Assembly: GCA_026389255.1 (NCBI GenBank)
Contig: JAPLIF010000139.1
Coordinates: 1 to 10,246 of the forward strand
Source of the DNA: Cyanobacteriota bacterium
GTDB lineage: Bacteria; Cyanobacteriota; Cyanobacteriia; PCC-6307; Cyanobiaceae
Direction: 5' to 3'
Length of the DNA: 10,246 nucleotides
Shown: piece after piece, positions 1 through 7,034 of the stretch
Layout of the letters: each line of letters begins with the position of its first letter
Position numbering within the stretch: position 1 is the first letter of the stretch
Made by a program: the position numbers and the translations under genes
The notes under the pieces: model-generated
Seen by the model: only the letters and a program-made list of their open reading frames with translations
Database searches by the model: none
What the model was told of the DNA's origin: nothing

Positions 1-148
1 CTTCGACGTAGTCATCGGCCGGACTCGGAAACCCGGCGGCGACCGGTCCCGCCACCAGCGCCCCCAGCAGGACCGGCGGCGGATCCCGCAGGGAAACGGG
101 CACCCCCAGGGGCCAATCCGGCGCCATCTCAGACCAAGGAACAGCCAT
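1..148 (-). CDS. umuD: UmuD-like SOS mutagenesis protein, N-terminal 49 codons (cut by window edge)
   Basis: Reading the minus strand from an ATG at 148-146 gives 49 codons that run off the left edge. The end of the translated piece reads AAGFPSPADDYVE, which closely matches the self-cleavage region of UmuD (E. coli CGFPSPAADYVEQ). In that family RecA-stimulated autocleavage before the Gly yields UmuD', the partner of UmuC in DNA polymerase V. Here the scissile pair would be Ala38-Gly39, an Ala-Gly pair as in LexA rather than the Cys-Gly of E. coli UmuD. The catalytic Ser/Lys part lies outside the window, so activity cannot be judged. The frame stays open upstream to the transporter stop, so a TTG or CTG start a few codons earlier is possible; ATG 148 is the simplest choice. 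A LexA-box-like site lies about 30 bases upstream, which fits SOS control. A downstream umuC would be expected but is not visible. Confidence 0.82.
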   Translation of the reverse strand, partial: MAVPWSEMAPDWPLGVPVSLRDPPPVLLGALVAGPVAAGFPSPADDYVE

Positions 149-177
149 GGCGAACAACAGCCGCAGGGGAATCCAGC

Positions 178-2220
178 TTAGTATGTATGTACTAAATCAG
201 AGGTCGCCGCGGGGCCCAACCGCCAGCCCCCGCGCCCATCCAGCTCCAACAGGCGATCGTGATACCGGCGCAGGCTGGGACGGTGGCCGACGCTGATCAG
301 GCCCATGCGCCGGCGCAACAATTGGTCATACAGCACCTGCTCCGCCGCCCCATCGAGGGCGCTGGTGGCCTCATCCAGCACCACGAAGCGGGGCGAACAA
401 AGCAACAAGCGGGCAAAGGCGAGACGTTGCTGCTCGCCCAGGGACAACAGGCGGGGCCAGTCCTGGCGAATGTCCAGATCGGGATAGCGCGTCACCAGAT
501 CCGGCAGCAACACCTCCGCCAACACATGGCGCAGTTGGTCATCGCTGAAGGCCTCGGGGTCCTGGGGATAACAAAGCTGCTCCCTCAGGCTGCCGAGCAG
601 CATGTAGGGCTTCTGGGGGATGAACATCAACTCCCCCGCCGGCGGCCGCTCCACCTGGCCGGCGCTGGCCGGCCAGAGGCCACTCACCAACCGCAGCAAG
701 GAGGTTTTGCCGCAGCCGGAGGGACCCATCACCAGCAGCCGCTCCCCCTGCTCCAGCACAAAGCTGAGATCGCAGATCAGCGGGCGATCGCTGCCGGGGG
801 GGGTCAGCGCCACATGGGAAAGACGAATCGCCGCGGGAGACGCCGCCTCTCCCGGCTGGCCCTCCCCTGCGGGGGGAGCCAGGGCCGGCCGCAGGGCCAG
901 GGACTCCACCTCACTCTGGAAACCCTCCAGACGCTGGATGGAGGCCGAAAAGGCGGCCAGGCGATCAATGTTATTGACCAGATAACTCACGGAAGCGAGG
1001 ACCTGGGAAAAGGCGATACCGGCCTGGCCAAAGACACCGAAATCAACTTGGCGGGCAAAGTAGAGGGGGGCGATCACCAACCAGGGCAAAATATCAGAAA
1101 AATCGTTATAGGACGACTGGATGACACCGATCAGGGCCTCCCAGGTGATCAAGCGCTGGGCGTTGCGGATGGCGCGACGCAAGCGGTGCCGGGCCTGCTC
1201 CCCTTCGCGGGCTTCGCCCCGGTAAAAGGCAATCGACTCGGCGTTATCGCGCAGCCGCACAAGGCCATAGCGAAAATCGGCTTCCAGGCGCAACTGCTCG
1301 CCGTTGAGGGCCACCAGCCGACCGCTGGCCAGCAACACCAGGGCGGTGCCGAAGACGGCATAAACGAGCAGCCATAGGGCCAGTCGACCATTGATGGTCC
1401 AGAGCACAACAATGAAGCTGAAGAAGCTCAGCACCGCCTCGAGAATTCCCACAGCAACACTGAGGCTGGTGCCGGTGAAACTGGCCGTATCTTCGGAAAT
1501 ACGCTGGTCGGGATTATCAATTTCTGCCGCAGCTGCTGCCCCGGACGAACCGCTCCCCCCAAGCCCGGCCCGGGGGCCAGCAGAGAGACCAGTATTCAGA
1601 CCGTAATAGGCCCGCTGGCGCAGATAAAGGGCCAGTAAGCGTTGGCTCAGCCATTGCCGCCAGAGCACACCAACCCGGGGAATCAGATAAAACTGGCTGG
1701 CCCGGATCGGCAGGGCCATCATCAGGGCCAACCCATAGATCGCCACAATCCGCCAAAAGGCCTCGCTCTGGTGGTTCACCAGGGCATTATCGATGTTTCT
1801 GGCGATGAAACTGATCGCCACATTGATGCCGTTAATCACTAAAATCAACAGCACAATCCATCCCAGCAGCAGCCACGGCTGCCACCGTCCCTGTCGGAGC
1901 TGGCCCCGATAGATCCAGAAGGCCAGCGCCCCAGCCGCCAGCAAACCCAGCAGGATCCAACCGATCGGCCCGTGCCAGAAGGCCATCACCCCGGGGGCCA
2001 CCCCCGGCAGGAACCGGGCCTGCCAGTCCGGGATGAGGGCGCTGCCGATGGCCAGGGCCGCGGTCAGCAACAGCAGACCCAGGCCCACCACCACCGCCAC
2101 CAGGGCCGCCAGCAGCAGGGCGAAGGGGCCGGCGCCAGCCTCCAGGGGCAGGAAATAGGGCTGACTGAGCCGCCGCAGTCCCCCCATCGCTCCCCCCAGG
2201 GACGACCACCACCCCTTCAT
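178..2220 (-). CDS. SbmA/BacA-type (YddA-like) ABC transporter, fused permease and ATPase
   Basis: A 680-residue half-transporter with the membrane domain (ABC_membrane_2 type) first and the nucleotide-binding domain last. Hydrophobic segments lie around residues 30-60, 80-105, 115-140, 160-175, 250-300 and 370-395. The segment NIDNALVNHQSEAFW and the DNPDQRISED motif (from D235) are typical of the SbmA/BacA/YddA and peroxisomal ABCD families. In the ATPase, Walker A is GPSGCGKTS (499-507), the signature is the variant SLGEQ (593-597), Walker B ends in LDEATSALD with catalytic E617, and the switch histidine is H646. All key residues are present, so the gene looks functional. Family members move antimicrobial peptides, bleomycin or cobalamin across the inner membrane; the substrate here is unknown. 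A Gly/Ser/Ala-rich insert (about 211-233) precedes the DNPDQR motif. ATG 2220 is the natural start. The gene is divergent from the zinc-ribbon gene and lies directly upstream of umuD on the same strand. Confidence 0.93.
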   Translation of the reverse strand: MKGWWSSLGGAMGGLRRLSQPYFLPLEAGAGPFALLLAALVAVVVGLGLLLLTAALAIGSALIPDWQARFLPGVAPGVMAFWHGPIGWILLGLLAAGALAFWIYRGQLRQGRWQPWLLLGWIVLLILVINGINVAISFIARNIDNALVNHQSEAFWRIVAIYGLALMMALPIRASQFYLIPRVGVLWRQWLSQRLLALYLRQRAYYGLNTGLSAGPRAGLGGSGSSGAAAAAEIDNPDQRISEDTASFTGTSLSVAVGILEAVLSFFSFIVVLWTINGRLALWLLVYAVFGTALVLLASGRLVALNGEQLRLEADFRYGLVRLRDNAESIAFYRGEAREGEQARHRLRRAIRNAQRLITWEALIGVIQSSYNDFSDILPWLVIAPLYFARQVDFGVFGQAGIAFSQVLASVSYLVNNIDRLAAFSASIQRLEGFQSEVESLALRPALAPPAGEGQPGEAASPAAIRLSHVALTPPGSDRPLICDLSFVLEQGERLLVMGPSGCGKTSLLRLVSGLWPASAGQVERPPAGELMFIPQKPYMLLGSLREQLCYPQDPEAFSDDQLRHVLAEVLLPDLVTRYPDLDIRQDWPRLLSLGEQQRLAFARLLLCSPRFVVLDEATSALDGAAEQVLYDQLLRRRMGLISVGHRPSLRRYHDRLLELDGRGGWRLGPAATSDLVHTY
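180..193 (-). promoter_or_regulatory. LexA (SOS) box-like operator upstream of umuD
   Basis: The plus-strand sequence AGTATGTATGTACT differs at one position from the cyanobacterial LexA consensus RGTACNNNDGTWCB. It sits 32 bases upstream of the umuD ATG. It overlaps the last four sense codons of the upstream transporter gene (Val-His-Thr-Tyr, GTA CAT ACA TAC) and the first base of its stop. These codons are AT-rich in an otherwise GC-rich gene, as expected if a regulatory site has been fitted into the coding end. On the minus strand the same bases offer a plausible -10 element (CATACT), so bound LexA would block a umuD promoter there. The assignment rests on consensus match and on the neighbouring SOS gene; no binding evidence is available. 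Confidence 0.6.
784..791. repeat. HIP1 octamer (GCGATCGC)
   Basis: A single perfect copy of the highly iterated palindrome common in many cyanobacterial genomes, inside the transporter gene. Several CGATCG cores occur elsewhere in the window, but I saw only this full octamer. It is weak support for a cyanobacterial origin. Confidence 0.45.
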
Positions 2221-2333
2221 CGAGCCGCCGCCGTCAGGGGCGCACTGGGGTGGACAACCATGGGGGAAATCCTGGGGCAGACAGAAAGCCGTACCTTGAG
2301 CATGATGCCTTCAGAAGCGGTGCGATCCGAGCG
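2221..2333. promoter_or_regulatory. Divergent intergenic region between transporter and zinc-ribbon gene
   Basis: About 113 bases separate the divergent starts of the ABC transporter (minus) and the zinc-ribbon protein (plus). Both promoters would have to lie here or inside the neighbouring genes. I see no convincing -35/-10 pair, operator or hairpin. An open frame in phase with the zinc-ribbon gene extends back to 2250, but its residues look unlike a conserved protein. Confidence 0.3.
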
Positions 2334-2627
2334 ATGGCCTGTCCGAAGTGCGGCAGCTGGGCGGTGCGGGCCGACCGCAGCCTGTCGGGTCGGATGGTTT
2401 GTGCCCGCTGCGGCCACCCCCTTGGCCAGCGGCTGGCCGATCCGGGCCGCAGGTCCCCAACGGGCCGGGGCCGGGGCTGGCGCCAGCGTCGCTGGTTGCT
2501 CTGGTCAGGCCTGACGGCCCTAGTGGCCCTCTCGGCGATCTTGGCCGCCAAACCGCCAGCCGCAACCCAAGGCGAAGCCTGGCGACAACCCGGTGAATCA
2601 AGGGGATTACGTGTTCCCATCCGCTGA
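2334..2627 (+). CDS. Small zinc-ribbon protein with one transmembrane helix
   Basis: A 97-residue protein starting at ATG 2334. The N-terminus reads MACPKCGSWAVRADRSLSGR and is followed by a second CxxC (C23-A-R-C26), so four cysteines (3, 6, 23, 26) form a likely zinc ribbon. A basic Gly/Arg-rich linker (about 32-53) leads into one hydrophobic helix (WLLWSGLTALVALSAILAA, 54-72) and a short polar tail. The likely topology, from the positive-inside rule, is a cytoplasmic zinc ribbon anchored in the membrane. The start was chosen because the zinc ribbon begins immediately after it. The frame can be extended to 2250, but the added residues look random. The start resembles small conserved proteins I recall from marine picocyanobacteria; the function is unknown. 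It precedes the DUF4912 gene by 59 bases on the same strand. Confidence 0.78.
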   Translation: MACPKCGSWAVRADRSLSGRMVCARCGHPLGQRLADPGRRSPTGRGRGWRQRRWLLWSGLTALVALSAILAAKPPAATQGEAWRQPGESRGLRVPIR

Positions 2628-2686
2628 CAGTTTGACCCTAGTCCGCACCAATCCCGGATCATGGATGGAAGTGTGAACGAAACCTA

Positions 2687-4087
2687 ATGGCAGGCCAAAA
2701 TCCGATTTCCAATTTGGCCGTCATGAGCCTGCGTCAATTACGGGACCTAGGCCGATCCCTAGGGATTCTTCGCCAAAGCGCTGAATCTCAAACCGGTCCA
2801 ACCGAGGCCATCAACGACAAAATCAGGCCAGGCCAAGAGATCTCCCTGGCCGAGAGCGTCACCAGTGCTGGTGTTCGGCTGGATGGAGATGGGTCAAAAC
2901 CCCAAGATTCATACCCAATTTTAACGCCGCCCGTCACTGAACCACCTCAAACAGCACCCCCCGCTCCAGCGGATGGACCCCTCGTGGTGGGGAGCTATGA
3001 AACCCGCCAGGCCCCAGGGGTCGACAGCATCGCCGCAGAATTTGTTCAGGATTCTGTCAGCGAATCCACGCCAATCGAGGCTTCCCTGTCCTCTCCCGTT
3101 GAGTCGATCAGCGCCGATTCCGCCTCGGAATTCCTGCCCCTCACCGCCATGGAGGCCCAACTCGAACCCGCCCCCCGACCGGAACCCGAAACCCGCATCG
3201 TCTTCCTCCCCCGCGATCCCCAGTGGGCTTACGTCTGCTGGGAGATCGCTGATAGCGATCGGCAGCTCGCCATGGAATCCGGGGCTTCCCAGCTCGCCCT
3301 GCGCGTCGCCGATGTCACCGGCCTCCAGGGCGGCTCCTCCCACCCCCACACCCTCCAAGAGGTGGTCGTCGACAGCCACGTCACCGAGTGGTACCTCCCC
3401 GTTCCCCTCTCCGATCGCGACTACCGCGTCGAGCTTGGCTATCGCAAAAAATCTGGTGGCGGCTGGATTTCCCTCGCCTCCTCCTCCGTCGCCCGCGTCC
3501 CCTCCCAGCTCCCCAGCGAGCAGATCCTCGATCAGTTCGTGCCCTTCTCCCTCGAGTCACCCCCCACTCCCCTGCCCGAACCAACCAGCCCCTACCCCGA
3601 GGCCAGCGACGTCGCCAACTCCGGTCTGCACGAACGCCTCTACCAGAGCGCCACGTCCAACTGGCGCCGCCTCGGCCGCGGCTCCGAGGCCTTCCATGAG
3701 TACGGCCTCGATTCCGATTCCGCCGCCGTTGACGCACCCCTGCATGCCTCAGGACTGGGCCTCTGGGCCTCCGGACGCCAGGAGTCGGGCCAAGGTGGTG
3801 TCCCGGCTCGGTCCCGCGCCTTCTGGCTGGTGGCCGACGCCGAACTGATCGTTTATGGCGCCACCGATCCCCAGGCCCGGCTCTCCATCGGCGGCGAAGA
3901 GGTGCCCCTCTCAGCCGATGGCACCTTCCGCATTCAGGTGCCCTTCCGGGACGGCCAACAGCTCTATCCGATTGAAGCCTGTGCCGCCGACGGAGAACAA
4001 AAGCGCAGCATCATCCTGAAGTTTCGGCGCACAACGCCCGAAGACAACAGCAATCCCTCCGGCCAAAGTTTTCAAGAATGGTTCTAA
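2687..4087 (+). CDS. DUF4912 domain protein
   Basis: A 466-residue protein starting at ATG 2687. The N-terminus (NLAVMSLRQLRDLGRSLGI, about 9-27) resembles the short Rho-N/SAP-like helical motif found at the start of many cyanobacterial DUF4912 proteins. This supports the first ATG over Met13. A low-complexity Pro/Ser/Glu linker follows (about 30-160). The DUF4912 domain begins near residue 168 (RIVFLPRDPQWAYVCWEI) and runs to about 270, including TEWYLPVPLSDRDYRVELGY. After another acidic/Pro-rich stretch, a C-terminal beta-rich segment (about 385-450) contains LIVYGATDPQARLSIGGEEVPLSADGTFR. It looks like a small carbohydrate-binding-like or Ig-like fold; that fold call is inference. No signal peptide is seen, so it is probably cytoplasmic. 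The biochemical role of DUF4912 is not established. Leucine codons in the central region favour CTC, unlike the neighbouring genes. Confidence 0.88.
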   Translation: MAGQNPISNLAVMSLRQLRDLGRSLGILRQSAESQTGPTEAINDKIRPGQEISLAESVTSAGVRLDGDGSKPQDSYPILTPPVTEPPQTAPPAPADGPLVVGSYETRQAPGVDSIAAEFVQDSVSESTPIEASLSSPVESISADSASEFLPLTAMEAQLEPAPRPEPETRIVFLPRDPQWAYVCWEIADSDRQLAMESGASQLALRVADVTGLQGGSSHPHTLQEVVVDSHVTEWYLPVPLSDRDYRVELGYRKKSGGGWISLASSSVARVPSQLPSEQILDQFVPFSLESPPTPLPEPTSPYPEASDVANSGLHERLYQSATSNWRRLGRGSEAFHEYGLDSDSAAVDAPLHASGLGLWASGRQESGQGGVPARSRAFWLVADAELIVYGATDPQARLSIGGEEVPLSADGTFRIQVPFRDGQQLYPIEACAADGEQKRSIILKFRRTTPEDNSNPSGQSFQEWF

Positions 4088-4135
4088 CGGAGTGACGGCG
4101 GCTGGGAACCCTTAAGGATTCTCTTTGTCAACCTT

Positions 4136-5626
4136 GTGCCGCGCTTCGTTGCTTGGTTTTCGTGGAACCCAGCCGTATTGATTTCAGCCGCATTGAGTGG
4201 CCTTTTCTGTGGCGGCTGCGGGCCTGCACCCGCCGCCCGTGAAGGAAATACCAGCCCATCCCTGCCCTTACCCGCCGGCATTGAGATTGGCTTCAACCAC
4301 CAAAGTGAACACCAATACCGAAGCCCCCTAACCGGACGTTGGCGCCAGGGCGATGACCTGGAGGCCATGGTGCTGCGGGCCATCAACGAAGCGAACAGCG
4401 AGATTCTCGTGGCGGTTCAGGAACTTTCCCTACCCTCCATCGCCGAAGCCCTGGTGAACCGCCACCGCCAGGGAGTCAGGGTGAAGGTGGTGCTCGATAA
4501 CAACTACAGCACCCCCTGGAGCGAACAACATCCCGTCGATCTCTCGCCGCACCAGCGCCTGCGCCAGACCCAGCTCCAGGCCCTGGGGGGACCTGACGCG
4601 GTGCTGCTGCTGCGGCAGGCGGGGGTGCCCATGATCGATGACACCGCCGATGGCAGCAGCGGCAGTGGCCTGATGCACCACAAGTTCCTGGTGGCCGATC
4701 GCCGCGTCGTGGTCACGGGCTCCGCCAATTTCACGGCCTCCTGCATCCATGGCGATGCCGATGACCCCAGGACCCGGGGCAACGTCAACCATTTGCTGCG
4801 CTTCGAAAGCCCGGAACTGGCGACCCAGTTTGCGGCCCAGTTCGCCGAGCTCTGGGGCGACGGACCCGGTGGAGCGCCGGATAGCCATTTTGGCCTGGAC
4901 AAGAAGGCATCGGTGCCCCAACAGGTGCGCGTAGGGAACACCAGCGTGCAGGTGCTCTTCGCGCCCCACCACCGCAGCGATCCCCACAACGGACTGCAAT
5001 GGCTGGCCAGCCAATTGCAAGGCGTGCGATCCCGCCTGGACATGAGCTTGTTTGTCTTTTCGGCCCAGAATCTCGCCGATGCGCTGGCCCAGCTGCACGC
5101 CCGCGGGGTCCCCATCCGGGTGCTGGCGGATCCCGGCTTCGCCAATCGCCCCTTCAGTGAAGTCCTGGACCTGATGGGCATTGGCCTGCCCGATCGCCGC
5201 TGCCGGTTAGAGGCGGGCAACCGCATCTGGAGCCAGCCCTTGCAGGGGGTGGGCACCCCAAGGCTGCCCCGGGGGGACAAACTGCATCACAAGTTCGCCG
5301 TGCTCGATGGCGAACGGGTGATCACCGGCAGCTTCAACTGGAGTCCCTCGGCGGCCTACAAGAATGACGAGACCCTGCTCATGGTTGATTCCCCCCTATT
5401 GGCGCGCCACTTTGAAGCCGAGATGGACCGCCTCTGGCGGGGGGCCGAACTGGGCGAAACCGCCCGGTTGCGGCGGGGAAGGGAGCGGGCCAGGCGGTCC
5501 TGCGGCAGCGGCCATGCCATCGACCAGTCCCCTTCGCAGCAGGCCCCATCAGTGGATTCAAAAACAGAAGCGGAGGCGGCCAGGTTGGACGACCCGGCGA
5601 CCCGTAGCATCAATTCCCAAGCCTGA
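4136..5626 (+). CDS. Phospholipase D-like protein with two HKD motifs and an export signal
   Basis: A 496-residue protein from GTG 4136. The N-terminus has a hydrophobic stretch (about 12-25, PAVLISAALSGLFC) ending in CGGC. This suggests a secreted or lipid-anchored protein, though the lipobox around Cys28 is imperfect. Two PLD catalytic motifs are complete. The first is H181-x-K183-x4-D188, followed by VVVTGSANFT. The second is H384-x-K386-x4-D391, followed by VITGSFNWSPSA. Two HKDs in one chain form one active site in the family, which cleaves or transfers phosphodiester bonds in phospholipids or nucleic acids. Both ends of the fold look intact. The C-terminal tail (after about 450) is basic then polar and probably disordered. 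The substrate cannot be told from sequence: a phospholipase, a Nuc-like nuclease or a cardiolipin-synthase-like transferase are all possible. It lies 48 bases after the DUF4912 gene and 10 bases before the next small gene. Confidence 0.88.
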   Translation: MPRFVAWFSWNPAVLISAALSGLFCGGCGPAPAAREGNTSPSLPLPAGIEIGFNHQSEHQYRSPLTGRWRQGDDLEAMVLRAINEANSEILVAVQELSLPSIAEALVNRHRQGVRVKVVLDNNYSTPWSEQHPVDLSPHQRLRQTQLQALGGPDAVLLLRQAGVPMIDDTADGSSGSGLMHHKFLVADRRVVVTGSANFTASCIHGDADDPRTRGNVNHLLRFESPELATQFAAQFAELWGDGPGGAPDSHFGLDKKASVPQQVRVGNTSVQVLFAPHHRSDPHNGLQWLASQLQGVRSRLDMSLFVFSAQNLADALAQLHARGVPIRVLADPGFANRPFSEVLDLMGIGLPDRRCRLEAGNRIWSQPLQGVGTPRLPRGDKLHHKFAVLDGERVITGSFNWSPSAAYKNDETLLMVDSPLLARHFEAEMDRLWRGAELGETARLRRGRERARRSCGSGHAIDQSPSQQAPSVDSKTEAEAARLDDPATRSINSQA

Positions 5627-5636
5627 CCGTAGTTCG

Positions 5637-5897
5637 ATGGACCCGGTGTCCCCAGCCCAGGGCGACAACAGAATCGTTACGCCCCACCTCGACGCCATCA
5701 ATCTGATGCTGCGCGATTTGCGCACCCGTCACGATGAGATCCGCCATCGCGCCGCTTTTCGTGGCTGCACCACTGAGTTGCTGACCCTGCAGCAAGAACT
5801 CATGGATTATCTGCTGCAGAAGAAAGACTCCCTGTTGGGGGTCAACAGTGGCCAACCTCAAGAATCGAACAAGCCGACCACCGGCGCCGGCTCCTGA
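5637..5897 (+). CDS. Small helical protein of unknown function
   Basis: An 86-residue protein from ATG 5637, ten bases after the phospholipase D-like gene, so probably co-transcribed with it. The middle (about 17-67) is rich in Leu, Arg, Glu and Gln with a heptad-like pattern (LDAINLMLRDLRTRHDEIRH, then LLTLQQELMDYLLQKKD). It is probably a helical hairpin or short coiled coil. One cysteine is present; there is no signal peptide or membrane segment. The frame is open further upstream to 5364 across the phospholipase D-like gene, but that part is a shadow of the other reading frame. I do not recognise the family. The composition (charged, regular hydrophobic spacing, no shadow-like Pro/Arg bias) supports a real gene. 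Confidence 0.62.
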   Translation: MDPVSPAQGDNRIVTPHLDAINLMLRDLRTRHDEIRHRAAFRGCTTELLTLQQELMDYLLQKKDSLLGVNSGQPQESNKPTTGAGS

Positions 5898-5926
5898 GCC
5901 TCCCTGTCGCCCCAGCATCTGTCCTG

Positions 5927-7010
5927 GTGGTGGGCGCCGGTCCAGCTGGCTGTGCCATCAGCCTGCTTCTAGCCCGCGCCGGGATCAAGGTCACCCTGGT
6001 GGAGGCTGAACCCCGCCTGTCGTCCCCCTTGCGGGGGGAGGCCCTCATGCCCAGCGGCTTTGAAGCCCTAGGGCAGCTGGGCTTCCCCTGCCTGCCCGCC
6101 ACGGTGCCCCAGCGCTGTCTCAAGGGGTGGCGGGTGCTGGTGGAAGGCCACCCCCTGTTGGAGGTGCCTGAACCCATCGGTCCTGGACCCGCCTGCACCC
6201 TGGTGGCCCAGGAAGAACTACTCGCCACCCTCTTGGCCCAAGCCAGTGAAAACCCTTGCTTTGAGCGACGCCAGGGCGTCAGGGTCACGGGACTCCGGCG
6301 GGAAGGGTCCCGCATTGGCGGGGTGACCCTGGCCCATGGCGAAAGCCTGGCCGCCGACCTGGTAGTGGCCTGCGACGGCAGGTCCTCGCTGCTGAGAGAG
6401 GCGGCGGGATTACCCCTGCAACTCGCTTCCCCCCAGCACGAAGTGCTCTGGTTTCTGCTGGCAGCGGAGGCCGTAGCGGAGATTCGGGACTGGCTGGGAG
6501 GCACCTTCCTGACGGTGCTGGGGGCCGGGAATGGATTCGCCCTGTTCGAAACCGCCACCGACCAGAACCTGCGCCTGGGCTGGCTCTGCCGACCGGGGGA
6601 TGGCCTGGATCTCAGCCCTGGGGAATGGTTGGAGCGCCTGGCCCAGACCAGTGCGGCGCCCCTGGCATCCCCTCAGCCCGGTGCGGGCCCAGGGTCTCAA
6701 CATGGCCCTTCGGGATGCGGTCGTGGCCGCCGAAGAATTGCTGCCCGCCCTGCGCCAAGGGGGGGCCCCTGCTCTGGATGCGGCCTTGCCAGGGATCGAG
6801 CGCCGCCGACAGCCCGAACTGCGCCGCATCCAGGCCCTGCAGGCCGCCGAATCCAGCAGCGGCGAACTCCTGCGCAGCCAAGGCTGGCTGCGCCAGCTTC
6901 TGGCGGCGCAACCCGCCTTGTTCCGCCCCTTGATGACCCAGATCTGGTTGGGCCGCCAGCGCCAGCTCCGGCAGGGTCTGCCCCTTGGTTCAAGGCCAGG
7001 GGACCCATGA
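5927..7010 (+). pseudogene. FAD-dependent monooxygenase-like gene with internal deletion and frameshift
   Basis: The first part (5927 to about 6660) encodes a PHBH/UbiH-type FAD protein. It has the dinucleotide-binding motif VVGAGPAGCAISLLLARAG with the acidic end of strand 2 (LVEAEP), a RGEALMPSGFEALGQLG segment, and the DG motif ACDGRSSLLREAAGLP. The same protein resumes in the next frame at about 6666 with HPLSPVRAQGLNMALRDAVV and continues to a TGA at 7008-7010. Family members carry GDAAHPxSPVRAQGxNMALRDA, so here the GDAA of the FAD-binding GD motif and about 40-60 preceding codons are missing, and the frame is lost. Staying in the first frame gives a Pro/Gly/Arg-rich nonsense C-terminus to 7018. 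The start is unclear: GTG 5927 cuts into the first beta strand, and the upstream in-frame residues have no ATG, GTG or TTG nearby. The product is unlikely to bind FAD. It may be a true pseudogene or an assembly error. Confidence 0.8.
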
Positions 7011-7034
7011 TGGAGTAATTCTGGATCGGCCCTG

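Noticed and set aside
259..1377. Plus-strand open frame of 372 codons opposite the ABC transporter
   Set aside because: It is antisense to the ATPase and permease domains, very rich in Gln, Gly and His, and has no recognisable fold.
2973..3848. Alternative plus-strand frame of 291 codons within the DUF4912 gene
   Set aside because: It is almost entirely Pro, Ser and Ala, an artefact of the C-rich coding sequence in the true frame.
5364..5636. Upstream extension of the small helical gene to 5364
   Set aside because: This part overlaps the phospholipase D-like gene in another frame and is Pro/Arg/Gly-rich shadow sequence. The character changes at ATG 5637.
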